Below the pieces are notes generated by a model. The model searched no databases. It was not told the DNA's origin and was given only the letters and a program-made list of their open reading frames with translations. Both the position numbers and the translations under genes were made by a program. Below, one piece after another: positions 34,851 to 43,299 of a stretch of 64,000 nucleotides of DNA. This stretch comes from an uncultured Collinsella sp. Lineage in GTDB: Bacteria > Actinomycetota > Coriobacteriia > Coriobacteriales > Coriobacteriaceae. Positions within the stretch are counted from its first letter, which is position 1, and every line of letters starts with the position of its first letter. The stretch covers positions 26,663 through 90,662 of the forward strand of contig CAKUEW010000005.1 in NCBI GenBank assembly GCA_934646815.1. Direction: 5' to 3'.

Positions 34851-35700
34851 GACGAACCCCATAGAACACGCGGCTCACCGAGTTATAGAAGCTCTCGGGG
34901 CCGTAGTCCAGCAGCAGCACATCGCCGGGGCCACGGCGCACAGCCACGCTTTCGACCGTACCGTCGCAGGTAATAAACTGCCCGTCGATGGCGATAGCAG
35001 GAACGCTCGGGCGATCGTCGGACATAAAGATCTCGACGACATCGCTCGGCGAGGTCAAAAACGCGCGAGCCTGAATGGTGTGCGGCGCGATGGGAACGCA
35101 AACCATACCGGCGTAGTCGGGGCTCACGATGGGGCCGCCGGCAGAAAGGGCATAGCCCGTGGAGCCGGTCGCCGTGGACACGACAACGCCGTCGCCACGC
35201 AGGCGATCGATATGATGGCCCGACACGGTGATGTCGAACTCGACCATATCGGACAAGGGGCCGCGCGTGAGCGCCATGTCGTTAAGGGCAAAGGTACGCA
35301 CGACGTCCTTGGTACCGTCGTCACGTACGGACACAATATCGGCAGCGATGGTGGCGCGGCGACTCACGTGGAGCTCGCCGGACAGGGCATCACTCACGAC
35401 CTGCAAAATGTCGCGCTCCTCGGGGCTCGCCGCCGTCAAAAAGCCCAGATGACCATAGGACAGGCCCAGAATGGGAATCTCGCGGTAGTTGAGGATGCGC
35501 GCCGCGCGCAGCAGCGTGCCGTCACCACCGAGGGTGATGACCAGGTCGGCACCGTCCACATCGGGCGTGGACTGAATCTTGGAGCGCTGATCGGCGGCCC
35601 ATGTGACCTCATAGCCCTGGCGCGTCAGCCACAGCTCCAGCATCAGGCCACTCTCGACAGCCTCTTGCTTGTAATAGTTGGGAACCAGAAAGACCTTCAT
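34840..35700 (-). CDS. nadK: NAD kinase
   Basis: 286 residues. GGDGTLLRAARI (the GGDG phosphate loop) and the NAD-binding TGSTGYALSAGGPIV are canonical. It phosphorylates NAD to NADP. Its ATG overlaps the tlyA stop (ATGA) and its end overlaps recN. tlyA-nadK-recN order is common in actinobacteria and Firmicutes. Confidence 0.96.
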   Translation of the reverse strand: MKVFLVPNYYKQEAVESGLMLELWLTRQGYEVTWAADQRSKIQSTPDVDGADLVITLGGDGTLLRAARILNYREIPILGLSYGHLGFLTAASPEERDILQVVSDALSGELHVSRRATIAADIVSVRDDGTKDVVRTFALNDMALTRGPLSDMVEFDITVSGHHIDRLRGDGVVVSTATGSTGYALSAGGPIVSPDYAGMVCVPIAPHTIQARAFLTSPSDVVEIFMSDDRPSVPAIAIDGQFITCDGTVESVAVRRGPGDVLLLDYGPESFYNSVSRVFYGVRHDR

Positions 35701-36509
35701 AGCGTTGCAGCTTTCTCGCTCAAAGCCGATACCTGGGATTGCAGCTCGTCTTGGGAGCGCTCGCTGGGCGCGAACCGGGTGCCATACAGGAAAAACTCAA
35801 CGTTGCCCTTGGCACCATGGATGGGCGACAAGCACACGTCGACCGGGAACAGGCCCTTGGTGGCAAACAGCTCGACTGCGGCCACAAGCGTCTCTGCGCG
35901 CACGACCGGATCGGTCACGATACCGCCCTCGCCCACCAGCGCTGCCGGGGCTTCAAACTGCGGTTTTACAAGCGTGCAAAACGCGCCCGTCGGCGTTAGG
36001 CAATCCAGCACCGCGTCGATGATGTGGCCGATGCTTGTAAACGACACATCGCACACGGCCAGGTCAATGGCGCTCGCATAGCCAAGCTCGGGCAGCTGCG
36101 TCACATTGGTGCGCTCGTGAAGCGTCACACGATCGTCCTGACGAAGCGACCAGTCAAACTGAGCGCGTCCAACGTCGACCGAGACAACCGTCGCGGCGCC
36201 ACGCTTAAGCAGGCAATCGGTAAAACCGCCGGTAGAGCAGCCAACATCGAGGCAGGCAAGCCCGGTGGGATTGATGCCAAACGCATCGAGCGCGCCCTCG
36301 AGCTTAAGACCGCCGCGACCGACATAGGGAATTCGCCCCTTCACATGAAGCGGCAAACCCGGGTCCACCTTGAGTCCGGGCGAGGTCAAACGCTCGCCGC
36401 CGCTCGAGACCAAACCGGCCATCAGAGTGCGAAGGGCATCCGCGCGATCGGCGCAGATGCCCTGTGAAATCAGTTCGTCGTCAAGACGCACGCGTTTCAT
36501 GAATGCCAT
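35697..36509 (-). CDS. tlyA: TlyA-family rRNA 2'-O-methyltransferase / hemolysin-like protein
   Basis: 270 residues from ATG 36509, which overlaps the xseB stop (TGATG); an internal ATG at 36500 is possible. S4 RNA-binding domain (about 5-65), then an FtsJ-type methyltransferase with SAM motif CLDVGCSTGGFTDCLL, VCDVSF and the catalytic Lys in LVKPQFEA. Family members 2'-O-methylate 16S and/or 23S rRNA (capreomycin sensitivity). Which nucleotides are modified here is unknown. Confidence 0.92.
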   Translation of the reverse strand: MAFMKRVRLDDELISQGICADRADALRTLMAGLVSSGGERLTSPGLKVDPGLPLHVKGRIPYVGRGGLKLEGALDAFGINPTGLACLDVGCSTGGFTDCLLKRGAATVVSVDVGRAQFDWSLRQDDRVTLHERTNVTQLPELGYASAIDLAVCDVSFTSIGHIIDAVLDCLTPTGAFCTLVKPQFEAPAALVGEGGIVTDPVVRAETLVAAVELFATKGLFPVDVCLSPIHGAKGNVEFFLYGTRFAPSERSQDELQSQVSALSEKAATL

Positions 36510-36775
36510 CAACCATTCGTGTCCGGAGATGCAGCCTGGCCATTCTTGGATTCGTTTGCCGCATCCTCATCGTATTCCTGCTCGAGCTTGTCCGCCTCGC
36601 GCGGCGTAAGCTCAAACTTGTCGACCATATCCACCGCACGCGAGCCCAGCTCAATCGCTTCGTCAAATAGATCGAGCGAACGCTCCAGGGACGTATCCTT
36701 AGAGCGGACGGTGGCGATGATCTGGTCCAGGCGGTCCGAGATCTCGTCGAAGTTACGGACGGAACCCTCTGGCAT
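36509..36775 (-). CDS. xseB: Exodeoxyribonuclease VII small subunit
   Basis: 88 residues with SD GAGGAG inside the end of nusB. The core FDEISDRLDQIIATV...SLERSLDLFDEAIEL matches XseB, with a family-like helical hairpin and a C-terminal acidic tail. It normally wraps the large subunit XseA to degrade single-stranded DNA. No xseA is adjacent or in this window, which is unusual as the two are usually neighbours. Confidence 0.85.
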   Translation of the reverse strand: MPEGSVRNFDEISDRLDQIIATVRSKDTSLERSLDLFDEAIELGSRAVDMVDKFELTPREADKLEQEYDEDAANESKNGQAASPDTNG

Positions 36776-36777
36776 GG

Positions 36778-37374
36778 CTACTCCTCGACCGCGCCGGTCT
36801 CGACGGAGCCAGACTCGACCTCGACCTCAGCAGCCTCGTCCAGCACACCGGCAGCAGCCTGAGCTGCGGCGACCTTAGCGGCGGCCTCGGCAGCCTGGGC
36901 CTCCTCACGGGCACGATCCTCGGCCAGAAGCTCCTGATACAGGTCCTCGCCCGGCAGCTCCTCGCTGCGAGCGATCTTGCCCAGCACGCCGTTGACGAAC
37001 TTGGCGGACTGATCGGTGCCATAGGCCTTGGCGATCTCGACAGCCTCGTTGATCACGATGGCATCCGAGACCTCCTCGTCGGTGAGGAAACGCATCTCGT
37101 AGACGGCGATACGCAGCAGGTTGCGGTCGGCGCCGGGCATTCGCATAAGATCCCAGTTTTTAGCGACGGAGCGCAGCGCGCAGTCGATGCGGTCGATATG
37201 CTCGTAGGCACCGCGGCACAGCTCCAGCGCGTACGGGTCGAGGGGACCCTTCGAGATCAGGAAATCGCCCTCGAGGATGCGCTCGAGCGGGCTGTCCGTG
37301 GCCTCGGCCTGAAACAGCAGCTGCAGCGCCTGACTGCGGGCAAGCGTGCGCCCGCGATAAACCTTAAGGCTCAA
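36778..37374 (-). CDS. nusB: Transcription antitermination factor NusB with acidic C-terminal extension
   Basis: 198 residues from a TTG start with SD AAGGAG, which overlaps the end of the asp23 gene. NusB fold at about 5-145: ARSQALQLLFQAEA, NLLRIAVYEMRFL, INEAVEIAKAYGTDQSAKFVNGVLGKI. The last 50 residues are an Ala/Glu-rich acidic tail, not part of the usual 130-150-residue protein. It binds boxA RNA in rRNA antitermination complexes. Confidence 0.94.
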   Translation of the reverse strand: MSLKVYRGRTLARSQALQLLFQAEATDSPLERILEGDFLISKGPLDPYALELCRGAYEHIDRIDCALRSVAKNWDLMRMPGADRNLLRIAVYEMRFLTDEEVSDAIVINEAVEIAKAYGTDQSAKFVNGVLGKIARSEELPGEDLYQELLAEDRAREEAQAAEAAAKVAAAQAAAGVLDEAAEVEVESGSVETGAVEE

Positions 37375-37377
37375 AGG

Positions 37378-37740
37378 TTACTCCTTGGGGAAAACGAGAC
37401 CGTCGATGCAAACGTCAACGCGCTCGACCTCAACACCCACCTGGGCATCGATGGCAGCGACCACGGCGGCGCGAACGGCCTCGGCGAGTTTCTTGAACGG
37501 ATAGCCAAAGAACACCACGACGCGCACGGTAAGCGCGAGCTTGTCGCCCACGACCTCGGCCTCGACCGCCGGCTCGGAAGCCGGGGCCTTGGACGAAAGC
37601 ATCATGGAGACAAGGTTGGTGGCAAGGTCCTTGACGCCCACGGAGGCGATGCCCTCGACATCCGTGACGGCGCGCGAGACGATGGCGGTCAGAACATCGG
37701 GAGCAATGCCGATGCCGTCAATCTTGATTTCCTGGGGCAT
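37378..37740 (-). CDS. Asp23/Gls24-family envelope stress protein
   Basis: 120 residues with SD AGGAGG. APDVLTAIVSRAVTDVEGI and the VRVVVFFGYPFKKLAEAVRAA region match the Asp23 (DUF322) family. Small Asp23 proteins are commonly encoded between efp or accB and nusB in Gram-positives, as here, and are linked to envelope homeostasis. Exact role unknown. Confidence 0.9.
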   Translation of the reverse strand: MPQEIKIDGIGIAPDVLTAIVSRAVTDVEGIASVGVKDLATNLVSMMLSSKAPASEPAVEAEVVGDKLALTVRVVVFFGYPFKKLAEAVRAAVVAAIDAQVGVEVERVDVCIDGLVFPKE

Positions 37741-37764
37741 GAATCCTCCTAGAAGAGTTGGTTG

Positions 37765-38328
37765 CTAGACGCGGGAGACGAACTTGCCGTCGCGGGTGTC
37801 AACCTTGATGACCTCGCCCTCGTTGAGGTACATGGGGACCTGGATGACAGCGCCGGTGTCGATGGTAGCCGGCTTGGTGGAACCCTGGACGGTGTCGCCC
37901 TTAAAGCCCGGGTCGGTCTGGACGATGGTGGTCTCGATGAACATCGGCGGGGTAACGCCCATGAGCTCGTCGTCGGCGAAGAGCAGCTGGCAGACATCGT
38001 TCTCGCGCAGCCACTTGGAGTTCTCGCCCACCATGTCGTCGGATACGGGAACCTGCTCGTAGGACTCGTTGTCCATGAAGATATAGTCGGTGCCGTCGTT
38101 GTAGAGGTACTGGAACTCACGGGTGGTGAGCATGACGCTCTCGAACTTGGTGCCGGCGTTGCAGGTGTTCTCGACGACGCGGCCGCTCTTGATGTCGCGG
38201 GTCTTGTAGCGCACGAACGCGCCGCCCTTGCCCGGCTTGACGTGCTGGAACTCGACGATGGTGTAGACCTTGTCCTTGATGCGGAGACCGAGGCCGTTCT
38301 TGAAGTCGGCGGTAGAGATGGTAGGCAT
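37765..38328 (-). CDS. efp: Translation elongation factor P
   Basis: 187 residues from ATG 38328 (SD AAAGG, 5 nt). KOW-like domain with PGKGG and Lys34 at the tip, then two OB domains ending GEVIKVDTRDGKFVSRV. It rescues ribosomes stalled on polyproline. Lys34 is the position modified in many species, but the modification system here is unknown. First gene of the efp-asp23-nusB-xseB-tlyA-nadK-recN group. Confidence 0.97.
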   Translation of the reverse strand: MPTISTADFKNGLGLRIKDKVYTIVEFQHVKPGKGGAFVRYKTRDIKSGRVVENTCNAGTKFESVMLTTREFQYLYNDGTDYIFMDNESYEQVPVSDDMVGENSKWLRENDVCQLLFADDELMGVTPPMFIETTIVQTDPGFKGDTVQGSTKPATIDTGAVIQVPMYLNEGEVIKVDTRDGKFVSRV

Positions 38329-38421
38329 ATCGACCTTTCTTGGTACTGAACAGACGCACAAGCGCCCAAATTACATACGACCGAAATTATACACTTGCAC
38401 GCGCCGCCTGCAGCGAGCGCA

Positions 38422-38466
38422 TAAAAAGAGAACGCGGGGCGCCCGAAAGAATCCGGACGCCCCGCC
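38422..38466 (-). terminator. Intrinsic terminator of pepP
   Basis: Stem of GCGGGGCG-type arms (38434-38446 with 38452-38465), followed on the minus strand by GTTCTCTTTTTA; 23 nt after the pepP stop. Confidence 0.85.
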
Positions 38467-38488
38467 TCAAAATAATAGAAGAGGTGGG

Positions 38489-39619
38489 TTAGCAGTCAAT
38501 GACGTGCAGGTCATGCGGGGTCTTGGTGAAGGGCTCGTAGCCGTTCTCGGTGACCACGCCGTAGTCCTCCAGACGCACGCCGCCCACGCCGGGCAGGTAG
38601 ACGCCGGGCTCGATGGTGATGACCGAACCGACCTCGATGATGTTCTTGCTGCGGTTGAAGTTGGGCAGCTCGTGGATGTCGATACCGACGCCGTGGCCCA
38701 GGCCATGATTGTAGCAGTCGCCGTAACCGGCATCGCCGATGATCTGCTTAGAGAGCTTGTAGATATCGTTGCCCTCGACACCCGGGTGAACGGCGGCGGC
38801 GCACTCCTCGTGCGTACGGCGTACAAGCGCGTACAGGTCGAGCTGCTCTTGGGTGGGCTCGCCCATCACGACGGTACGGGTCATGTCGGAACGGTAGTCG
38901 CAATAGCCCGCGCCGTAATCCATCAGGACAAAGTCGCCCTTCTCGATCACACGGTCGCTCGGCACGGCGTGCGGGTTGGCGGTGTTGGGGCCGCTTGCCA
39001 CGATGGAGCCGAAGGCCAGGCTGTCGGCTCCGTTGGCGAACATATAGTTCTCCAGCTCGTTGCGGACCTGCTTCTCGGTCATGCCGGGCTTAATAAAGCC
39101 GAGCATGTGCTGGAACGCGGCGTCCGTGATGGACTGCGCGTGGCGCATGAGCTCGATCTCCTCGGCATCCTTGATAGCGCGCATCTTGCGGATGTCGTCG
39201 TGCATAAGCGGCAGCATGCAGGCGACGGAGCGATCCTCCAGGCCACGCTGGATGCCCTGGTAAAAGTTGATCTGCATGTCGTCCTCGACAGCACAGACGC
39301 GGCACTTGTTGGCCGCGATCTTGCCGGCGACCCAGCCCGGGATGGTTCCCTCGTCCATGTCGTAGACCCAGGGGCTGCCGGCGGGCGTGTTCTCCTCAAA
39401 GCTGTTGAGGTAGCGCGAGTCGGTGTGGAACAGGCACTGGTCGGCCGTAATAAATGCGGCGTGCGGGAACTCGAAGGTATAGTCGAAGACGCCCTTCACG
39501 CCCGTGAGCCAACGCAGGTTGGCCTCGTCGCGCACCACGATGGCATCATAGCCGCGCTCAACCATCAAGGCACGGACGCGCTCGATACGACCGGCAGGAC
39601 CGGCAGCAAACTCAGACAT
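38489..39619 (-). CDS. M24 Xaa-Pro aminopeptidase / dipeptidase
   Basis: 376 residues from ATG 39619 (SD AAAGGA). Creatinase-like N-domain (about 1-140), then a pita-bread metallopeptidase: LMDYGAGYCDYRSDMTRT gives the two metal Asps, HGLGHGVGIDIHE gives His, and TIEPGVY and GVRLEDYGV give the Glu ligands. It cleaves N-terminal X-Pro bonds or X-Pro dipeptides in the cytoplasm. It sits just upstream of efp, as in many Gram-positives. Confidence 0.93.
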   Translation of the reverse strand: MSEFAAGPAGRIERVRALMVERGYDAIVVRDEANLRWLTGVKGVFDYTFEFPHAAFITADQCLFHTDSRYLNSFEENTPAGSPWVYDMDEGTIPGWVAGKIAANKCRVCAVEDDMQINFYQGIQRGLEDRSVACMLPLMHDDIRKMRAIKDAEEIELMRHAQSITDAAFQHMLGFIKPGMTEKQVRNELENYMFANGADSLAFGSIVASGPNTANPHAVPSDRVIEKGDFVLMDYGAGYCDYRSDMTRTVVMGEPTQEQLDLYALVRRTHEECAAAVHPGVEGNDIYKLSKQIIGDAGYGDCYNHGLGHGVGIDIHELPNFNRSKNIIEVGSVITIEPGVYLPGVGGVRLEDYGVVTENGYEPFTKTPHDLHVIDC

Positions 39620-39654
39620 GCAGATTCCTTTCTTGTTGTCCTCAATACACAAAC

Positions 39655-39715
39655 GGGACGGGCGCCAACCGCAACGGTATCGCGAGCGATCCGTAACCGA
39701 TTGGAAACCCGTCCC
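39655..39715. terminator. Long imperfect hairpin between aroB-like and pepP genes
   Basis: Outer GGGACGGG/CCCGTCCC (39655-39662 with 39708-39715), then CCAACCG/CGATTGG and an inner ACGG.ATCGC/GCGATCCGT stem. On the minus strand a T-containing tail (GTTTGTGTATT) follows, so it may end the alaS-aroB transcript. It shares the GGGAC terminus with the dispersed palindromes. Confidence 0.6.
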
Positions 39716-39751
39716 TCAACATGATACGAAAGACGATGGATGTCAATAAAA

Positions 39752-40861
39752 TTAGAGAAGTTCCTTGCGAGAAGCCAAATAGGCCCGTGCATGGCGCTCA
39801 AGGACATCGTCATCAACCGCATTAAGGCGAATGGCTCCCAGTGCCGCCGGCAGGGGCAACATCGTACGGTTGGAGCGCCCGAACTGCTGCTTGCGAAACT
39901 CCTCGATAAACGCTTCCGGCTCAAGGTCGAAGGCGAGCTCCTCGATGCCCAGGTCCTCCAAGCAATCATCGACCTCAAAGACGTAATCGATATCGAAGTC
40001 GCAGGCATCGTGGGCCAAGCGAGCCTCAAAGCGCATGCCCTCGGCAAGTAGTTGACAAGGCGGGACGCTCGCGGCGGCATCGCCCAGGCAGGCGCGCAGG
40101 GTGCGCTCCCCCATCAGGCCAAAATCGAGCGCATGGCGGGCACTGGGGTTTGTGGCCATAAGCACGTCTTTGCGCGCGGTCTGGGACCACTGAATGGCGT
40201 TGACCAGGGCGACCTCCGCATCGGCAAGGATATCGGGAATGGTTTCCGAGAACTGGTTCCAGCGCGATTTGCTGCTGGAAAGCATGGTGCCGACCAGTAC
40301 CGCGTAGCCAAGCAGCAGGTCCTTAGGCGCAGCATCGCGGATAAGGTCCAGATTGCAGACAACCAGACCGGGCTCGGGGCGAACCGCAATGGCCGGAAGC
40401 GCCTGCGCGCCCGTGGCGACAAGCGGCTTCATGGTCGTCGCGACCGTAAGCATGGCGTCGAGCGTGGTGGGCAGCAGCGCACACTCGGTGCGGCCGCACC
40501 ACTGGTTGGCACACCATGCGACAACCGAGCACGTCGCGGCATCGCCGACGGCAACGACTAGGTCGTCACCGGTAATGCCGTTTGCAGACAGCGCGCCAAA
40601 GACGGCATCGGCGTCGGCCAAGCTCGCGCCCGTGGGCGAAACCTCGAGCGTCAGCTGCGACACGGCGAAACCGGCATCTACCAGCGCATGTTCAACGACC
40701 TCGCCAAAGCGCTCGGATGCATCCGCACCCCAAACAACCATCGCGCGCTTGGGCTTACCCACGGTCGAGGAAAACATGCGGGACAGTTCATCGAACGCGC
40801 CGAATCCGACACGCACGTCGACGCTACGGTTTTGGAAATTAATCAATTGACGGCGAATCAT
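39752..40861 (-). CDS. Divergent 3-dehydroquinate synthase-like protein lacking metal ligands
   Basis: 369 residues; ATG 40861 overlaps the aroK stop (ATGA). The fold and motif order follow AroB: LVVAVGDAATCSVVAW at 101-116 in place of GGGxxGD, LLPTTLDAMLTVATTMKP at 129-146 in place of PTTLLxxxDSSVGGK, and VVCNLDLIRDAAPKDLLLGYA at 167-187. The zinc ligands are gone: the Glu of GLAEVxKxG falls in GYAVLVG, GHTFGH is GLMGER (248-253), and the HGEAV region reads LLAEGM (271-276). It is probably a pseudoenzyme or has another role, despite sitting next to aroK. Confidence 0.7.
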   Translation of the reverse strand: MIRRQLINFQNRSVDVRVGFGAFDELSRMFSSTVGKPKRAMVVWGADASERFGEVVEHALVDAGFAVSQLTLEVSPTGASLADADAVFGALSANGITGDDLVVAVGDAATCSVVAWCANQWCGRTECALLPTTLDAMLTVATTMKPLVATGAQALPAIAVRPEPGLVVCNLDLIRDAAPKDLLLGYAVLVGTMLSSSKSRWNQFSETIPDILADAEVALVNAIQWSQTARKDVLMATNPSARHALDFGLMGERTLRACLGDAAASVPPCQLLAEGMRFEARLAHDACDFDIDYVFEVDDCLEDLGIEELAFDLEPEAFIEEFRKQQFGRSNRTMLPLPAALGAIRLNAVDDDVLERHARAYLASRKELL

Positions 40862-41391
40862 AGCAGTCCACGCTCCAAAAGCATCTCGGCACACAGGTAG
40901 GAAACGTCCTCGAAGGACTTGTTGCGAATATCAAGGGTAAGGTCGGCCGCCTGGCGATACAGCGGACGGCGGTGCTCAAAGAGCTGCGCCGCATGCTCGG
41001 GCGAACGGAAATCGGGACGCGTGTCCGATCGGCGAATCTGGCGAATCGAGTCCTCAAAGTCTCCTTCGAGGTACACGCATGTTCCCATCTGGTGCATGAG
41101 TTCGATGTTCACCGGCGTCTCGACGATGCCGCCCCCGCACGAAACCAGCAGGCTGCGCTCGCTTTGGAGCGAACGGAGCGCCGAGGTCTCGAGTTCGCGG
41201 AAGCGGTCCTCGCCCTCGGTCTCAAAAATCTCGGTCACCGACTTGCCGCAGCGGCGCACGACGAGACGGTCGGTATCAATGAACCGCCGTTTGAACATGG
41301 TGCCCACGTTGCGGGCGAGCGTCGATTTGCCCGCGCCCAAAAAGCCGATAAAGAAGATATGGTCGCAGCCGTGTTTGCTGTGCTGGGACAT
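40858..41391 (-). CDS. aroK: Shikimate kinase
   Basis: 177 residues. P-loop GFLGAGKST, IDTD for shikimate, DRFRELE (Arg), SCGGGIV, lid arginines in RRSDTRPDF and RRPLYR are all present, so the enzyme should be active: shikimate plus ATP to shikimate-3-phosphate. The preceding yqeG stop is 8 nt upstream. It is translationally coupled to the AroB-like gene. Confidence 0.94.
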   Translation of the reverse strand: MSQHSKHGCDHIFFIGFLGAGKSTLARNVGTMFKRRFIDTDRLVVRRCGKSVTEIFETEGEDRFRELETSALRSLQSERSLLVSCGGGIVETPVNIELMHQMGTCVYLEGDFEDSIRQIRRSDTRPDFRSPEHAAQLFEHRRPLYRQAADLTLDIRNKSFEDVSYLCAEMLLERGLL

Positions 41392-41399
41392 GGCGAGAC

Positions 41400-41897
41400 C
41401 TATTCCTCGCAGGGTAGGTCGCGCAGGGCCCGGCGCTCAAAGATGCGGAAGATCTGCGTATACCACAGGTCCTGGGTGGCCTGCGGCTTTACCAGAATGG
41501 TGTCGACGCCGGCGAAGTTGCCGCTCCACACGTCGGTGTAGAGCTGGTCGCCGATCAGCACGGCCTCGTCTTCCGTGGCGCCTAGGCGCTTAAGGCCGGC
41601 CTTGAGCGCAAACGGCGCCGGCTTCATGGCGTGGCTGATGGCCTGAAGCCCCAGCTCGCGCGCAGAGGCCATAACCTGGTCGCGATGCCAGTTGTTGGAC
41701 ACCATGCACAGCCTAAAGCCCTTGGCGCGAGCGGCGTCGAGCCATGCGGAAACCGCGGCGGGCACCTGCTCGGTATCTCGTGGTACCAGGGTGTTGTCGC
41801 GGTCGAGCAGAATGGCGCGCTTGCCATCGGCCCATAGGGTATCCAGGTCAATGCGATCGACCGAGGCGACATATCGTTTGGGGCTAAAAATCCTCAT
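41400..41897 (-). CDS. YqeG-family HAD IIIA phosphatase
   Basis: 165 residues from ATG 41897. HAD motifs: LLDRDNTLVP (nucleophile Asp), VSNN, KPAP (Lys) and IGDQLYTDVWSGN (acidic loop). The family includes phosphatidylglycerol-phosphate phosphatases in some lineages and unassigned phosphatases in others. It sits 1 nt after mltG, which in many Gram-positives lies close to yqeG and aro genes. The longer upstream frame overlaps mltG and is rejected. Confidence 0.88.
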   Translation of the reverse strand: MRIFSPKRYVASVDRIDLDTLWADGKRAILLDRDNTLVPRDTEQVPAAVSAWLDAARAKGFRLCMVSNNWHRDQVMASARELGLQAISHAMKPAPFALKAGLKRLGATEDEAVLIGDQLYTDVWSGNFAGVDTILVKPQATQDLWYTQIFRIFERRALRDLPCEE

Positions 41898-41898
41898 G

Positions 41899-43299
41899 CT
41901 AATTCCAAGACTGTTGATGCTCTTCGTAGGTCTGCGAGAAGTACTCCTCGTCCTGCGTAATGTAGAAGTACAGGTCGTCGGAGTCCGTAGGCTCAAGCGT
42001 GGCCATAATGGCCTCGAGCGACGGAGAGCAGATGGGCGTGGGCGGCAGGCCCTCATGTTTATAGGTGTTGTACGCGCTGTCGCTTTGCAGGTCGTCGGCG
42101 GTAACCTCGCCGCCGGTGACATACATCATGGTCGCGTCGCTGTTAAGGTAGCGCAGGCCATCGAGCTTGCCGGCAAGGCGGTTGTAGAAGACCGAGGCGA
42201 CGTGGGCGCGCTGGTCGGCGTTTAGGCCCTCGCGCTCGACGATAGAGGCAAGATTGATGATGTCGTAGTCGGACATCTCAACGCCGTAGCGCTCCTTGAT
42301 CTTAGCCTCGTAGCTCGCAAAATCGAGCTTTTTATACTCGGCCTTAAACTGGTCGAGCATGGCGCGGATCACGTCGTCGGCCGTTGGCGAATCGCCCAAC
42401 GAGTAGGTCTTGGGGAACAAGAAACCCTCGAGCGAATCGTTCGCGGCATCCTTGAGGAAGCTATAGTCGTCCACGTAGTTGGAGGCCTTGGCCTGGTTGA
42501 GGAAGTCTTCCTTGGAGATGCTGTCGTAAGCCTGGGCGACGCGGTCGGCGACCTGGTCAACCGTGAGACCCTCGGGGATCGTGAGCGCATTGGAGCCCGC
42601 GTTGGGGCCTTCCATAAGCTGCTGAACGACCTTGGTCGCGTCCATAAGCGTGGTAAACGAGTAAGTACCGGGCTTAAGCGACATATCGGCATTGAGCTTT
42701 TTGACCGCCGCGTAGTAATCCTTGGGGTTCTCGACGACGTGATTCTCGGAGAGAATCGAGGCGATTGTATCGCCCGAAGCACCGTCGGGAATGGTGACGG
42801 TCACCTGCTGACCGGCAGCAACGCCCGCGTCTTCGCCGGCGAACAGGCCCTTGACGGCCGGCACGACAAAGAAGGCGATGGCGGCAAGCACGGCTACCGC
42901 GACCACGACGCCAATGATAGCGGGCAAGGGAGACTTCTTCTGTTGCACACCACGGCGACCGCGGGTGTTATAGCTCGAACGCGTGGCGGGCGCAACGCCA
43001 TGGCTGCCATGGCCACGATGAGCGTGGCTATGAGAATGCGGCGCCTGGACACGCTGGGTCGGGGTCTGCTGTTTAAAGCGGGTGCCGCCAGCAGGCTGTG
43101 CCGCACGGGCGGTTGGCTGCGCAGCTGCGGGACGCGCGGTTGGCTGCGCCGGACGTTGCGCCGCGGCAGGCGGCGTCGGACGCGAGGCAGGTTGGGCAGC
43201 ACGTTGCGCGGGCTGCACCGGCCGCTGAGCGGGCTGAGAAGCCCGCGGCACCGGTTGACCCTGGCGATTCGGCTGGCGCGGATCGGAAGCGCTAGGCAT
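41899..43299 (-). CDS. mltG: Endolytic murein transglycosylase MltG
   Basis: 466 residues with SD GAGGAGG; it overlaps the ruvX end by 8 nt. A 115-residue cytoplasmic tail rich in repeated AQP/ARP/QRP units and a His-rich patch (HSHSHAHRGHGSHG) is followed by one membrane helix (about 125-148) and the YceG domain with EGFLFPKTY and the catalytic Glu355 in LASIVEREG. It cuts nascent glycan strands and sets their length. The long low-complexity tail is not part of the family core. Confidence 0.94.
   Translation of the reverse strand: MPSASDPRQPNRQGQPVPRASQPAQRPVQPAQRAAQPASRPTPPAAAQRPAQPTARPAAAQPTARAAQPAGGTRFKQQTPTQRVQAPHSHSHAHRGHGSHGVAPATRSSYNTRGRRGVQQKKSPLPAIIGVVVAVAVLAAIAFFVVPAVKGLFAGEDAGVAAGQQVTVTIPDGASGDTIASILSENHVVENPKDYYAAVKKLNADMSLKPGTYSFTTLMDATKVVQQLMEGPNAGSNALTIPEGLTVDQVADRVAQAYDSISKEDFLNQAKASNYVDDYSFLKDAANDSLEGFLFPKTYSLGDSPTADDVIRAMLDQFKAEYKKLDFASYEAKIKERYGVEMSDYDIINLASIVEREGLNADQRAHVASVFYNRLAGKLDGLRYLNSDATMMYVTGGEVTADDLQSDSAYNTYKHEGLPPTPICSPSLEAIMATLEPTDSDDLYFYITQDEEYFSQTYEEHQQSWN

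Noticed and set aside
39752..40861. Straight call as functional AroB
   Set aside because: The catalytic and metal-binding motifs are replaced, so only a divergent homologue call is supported.
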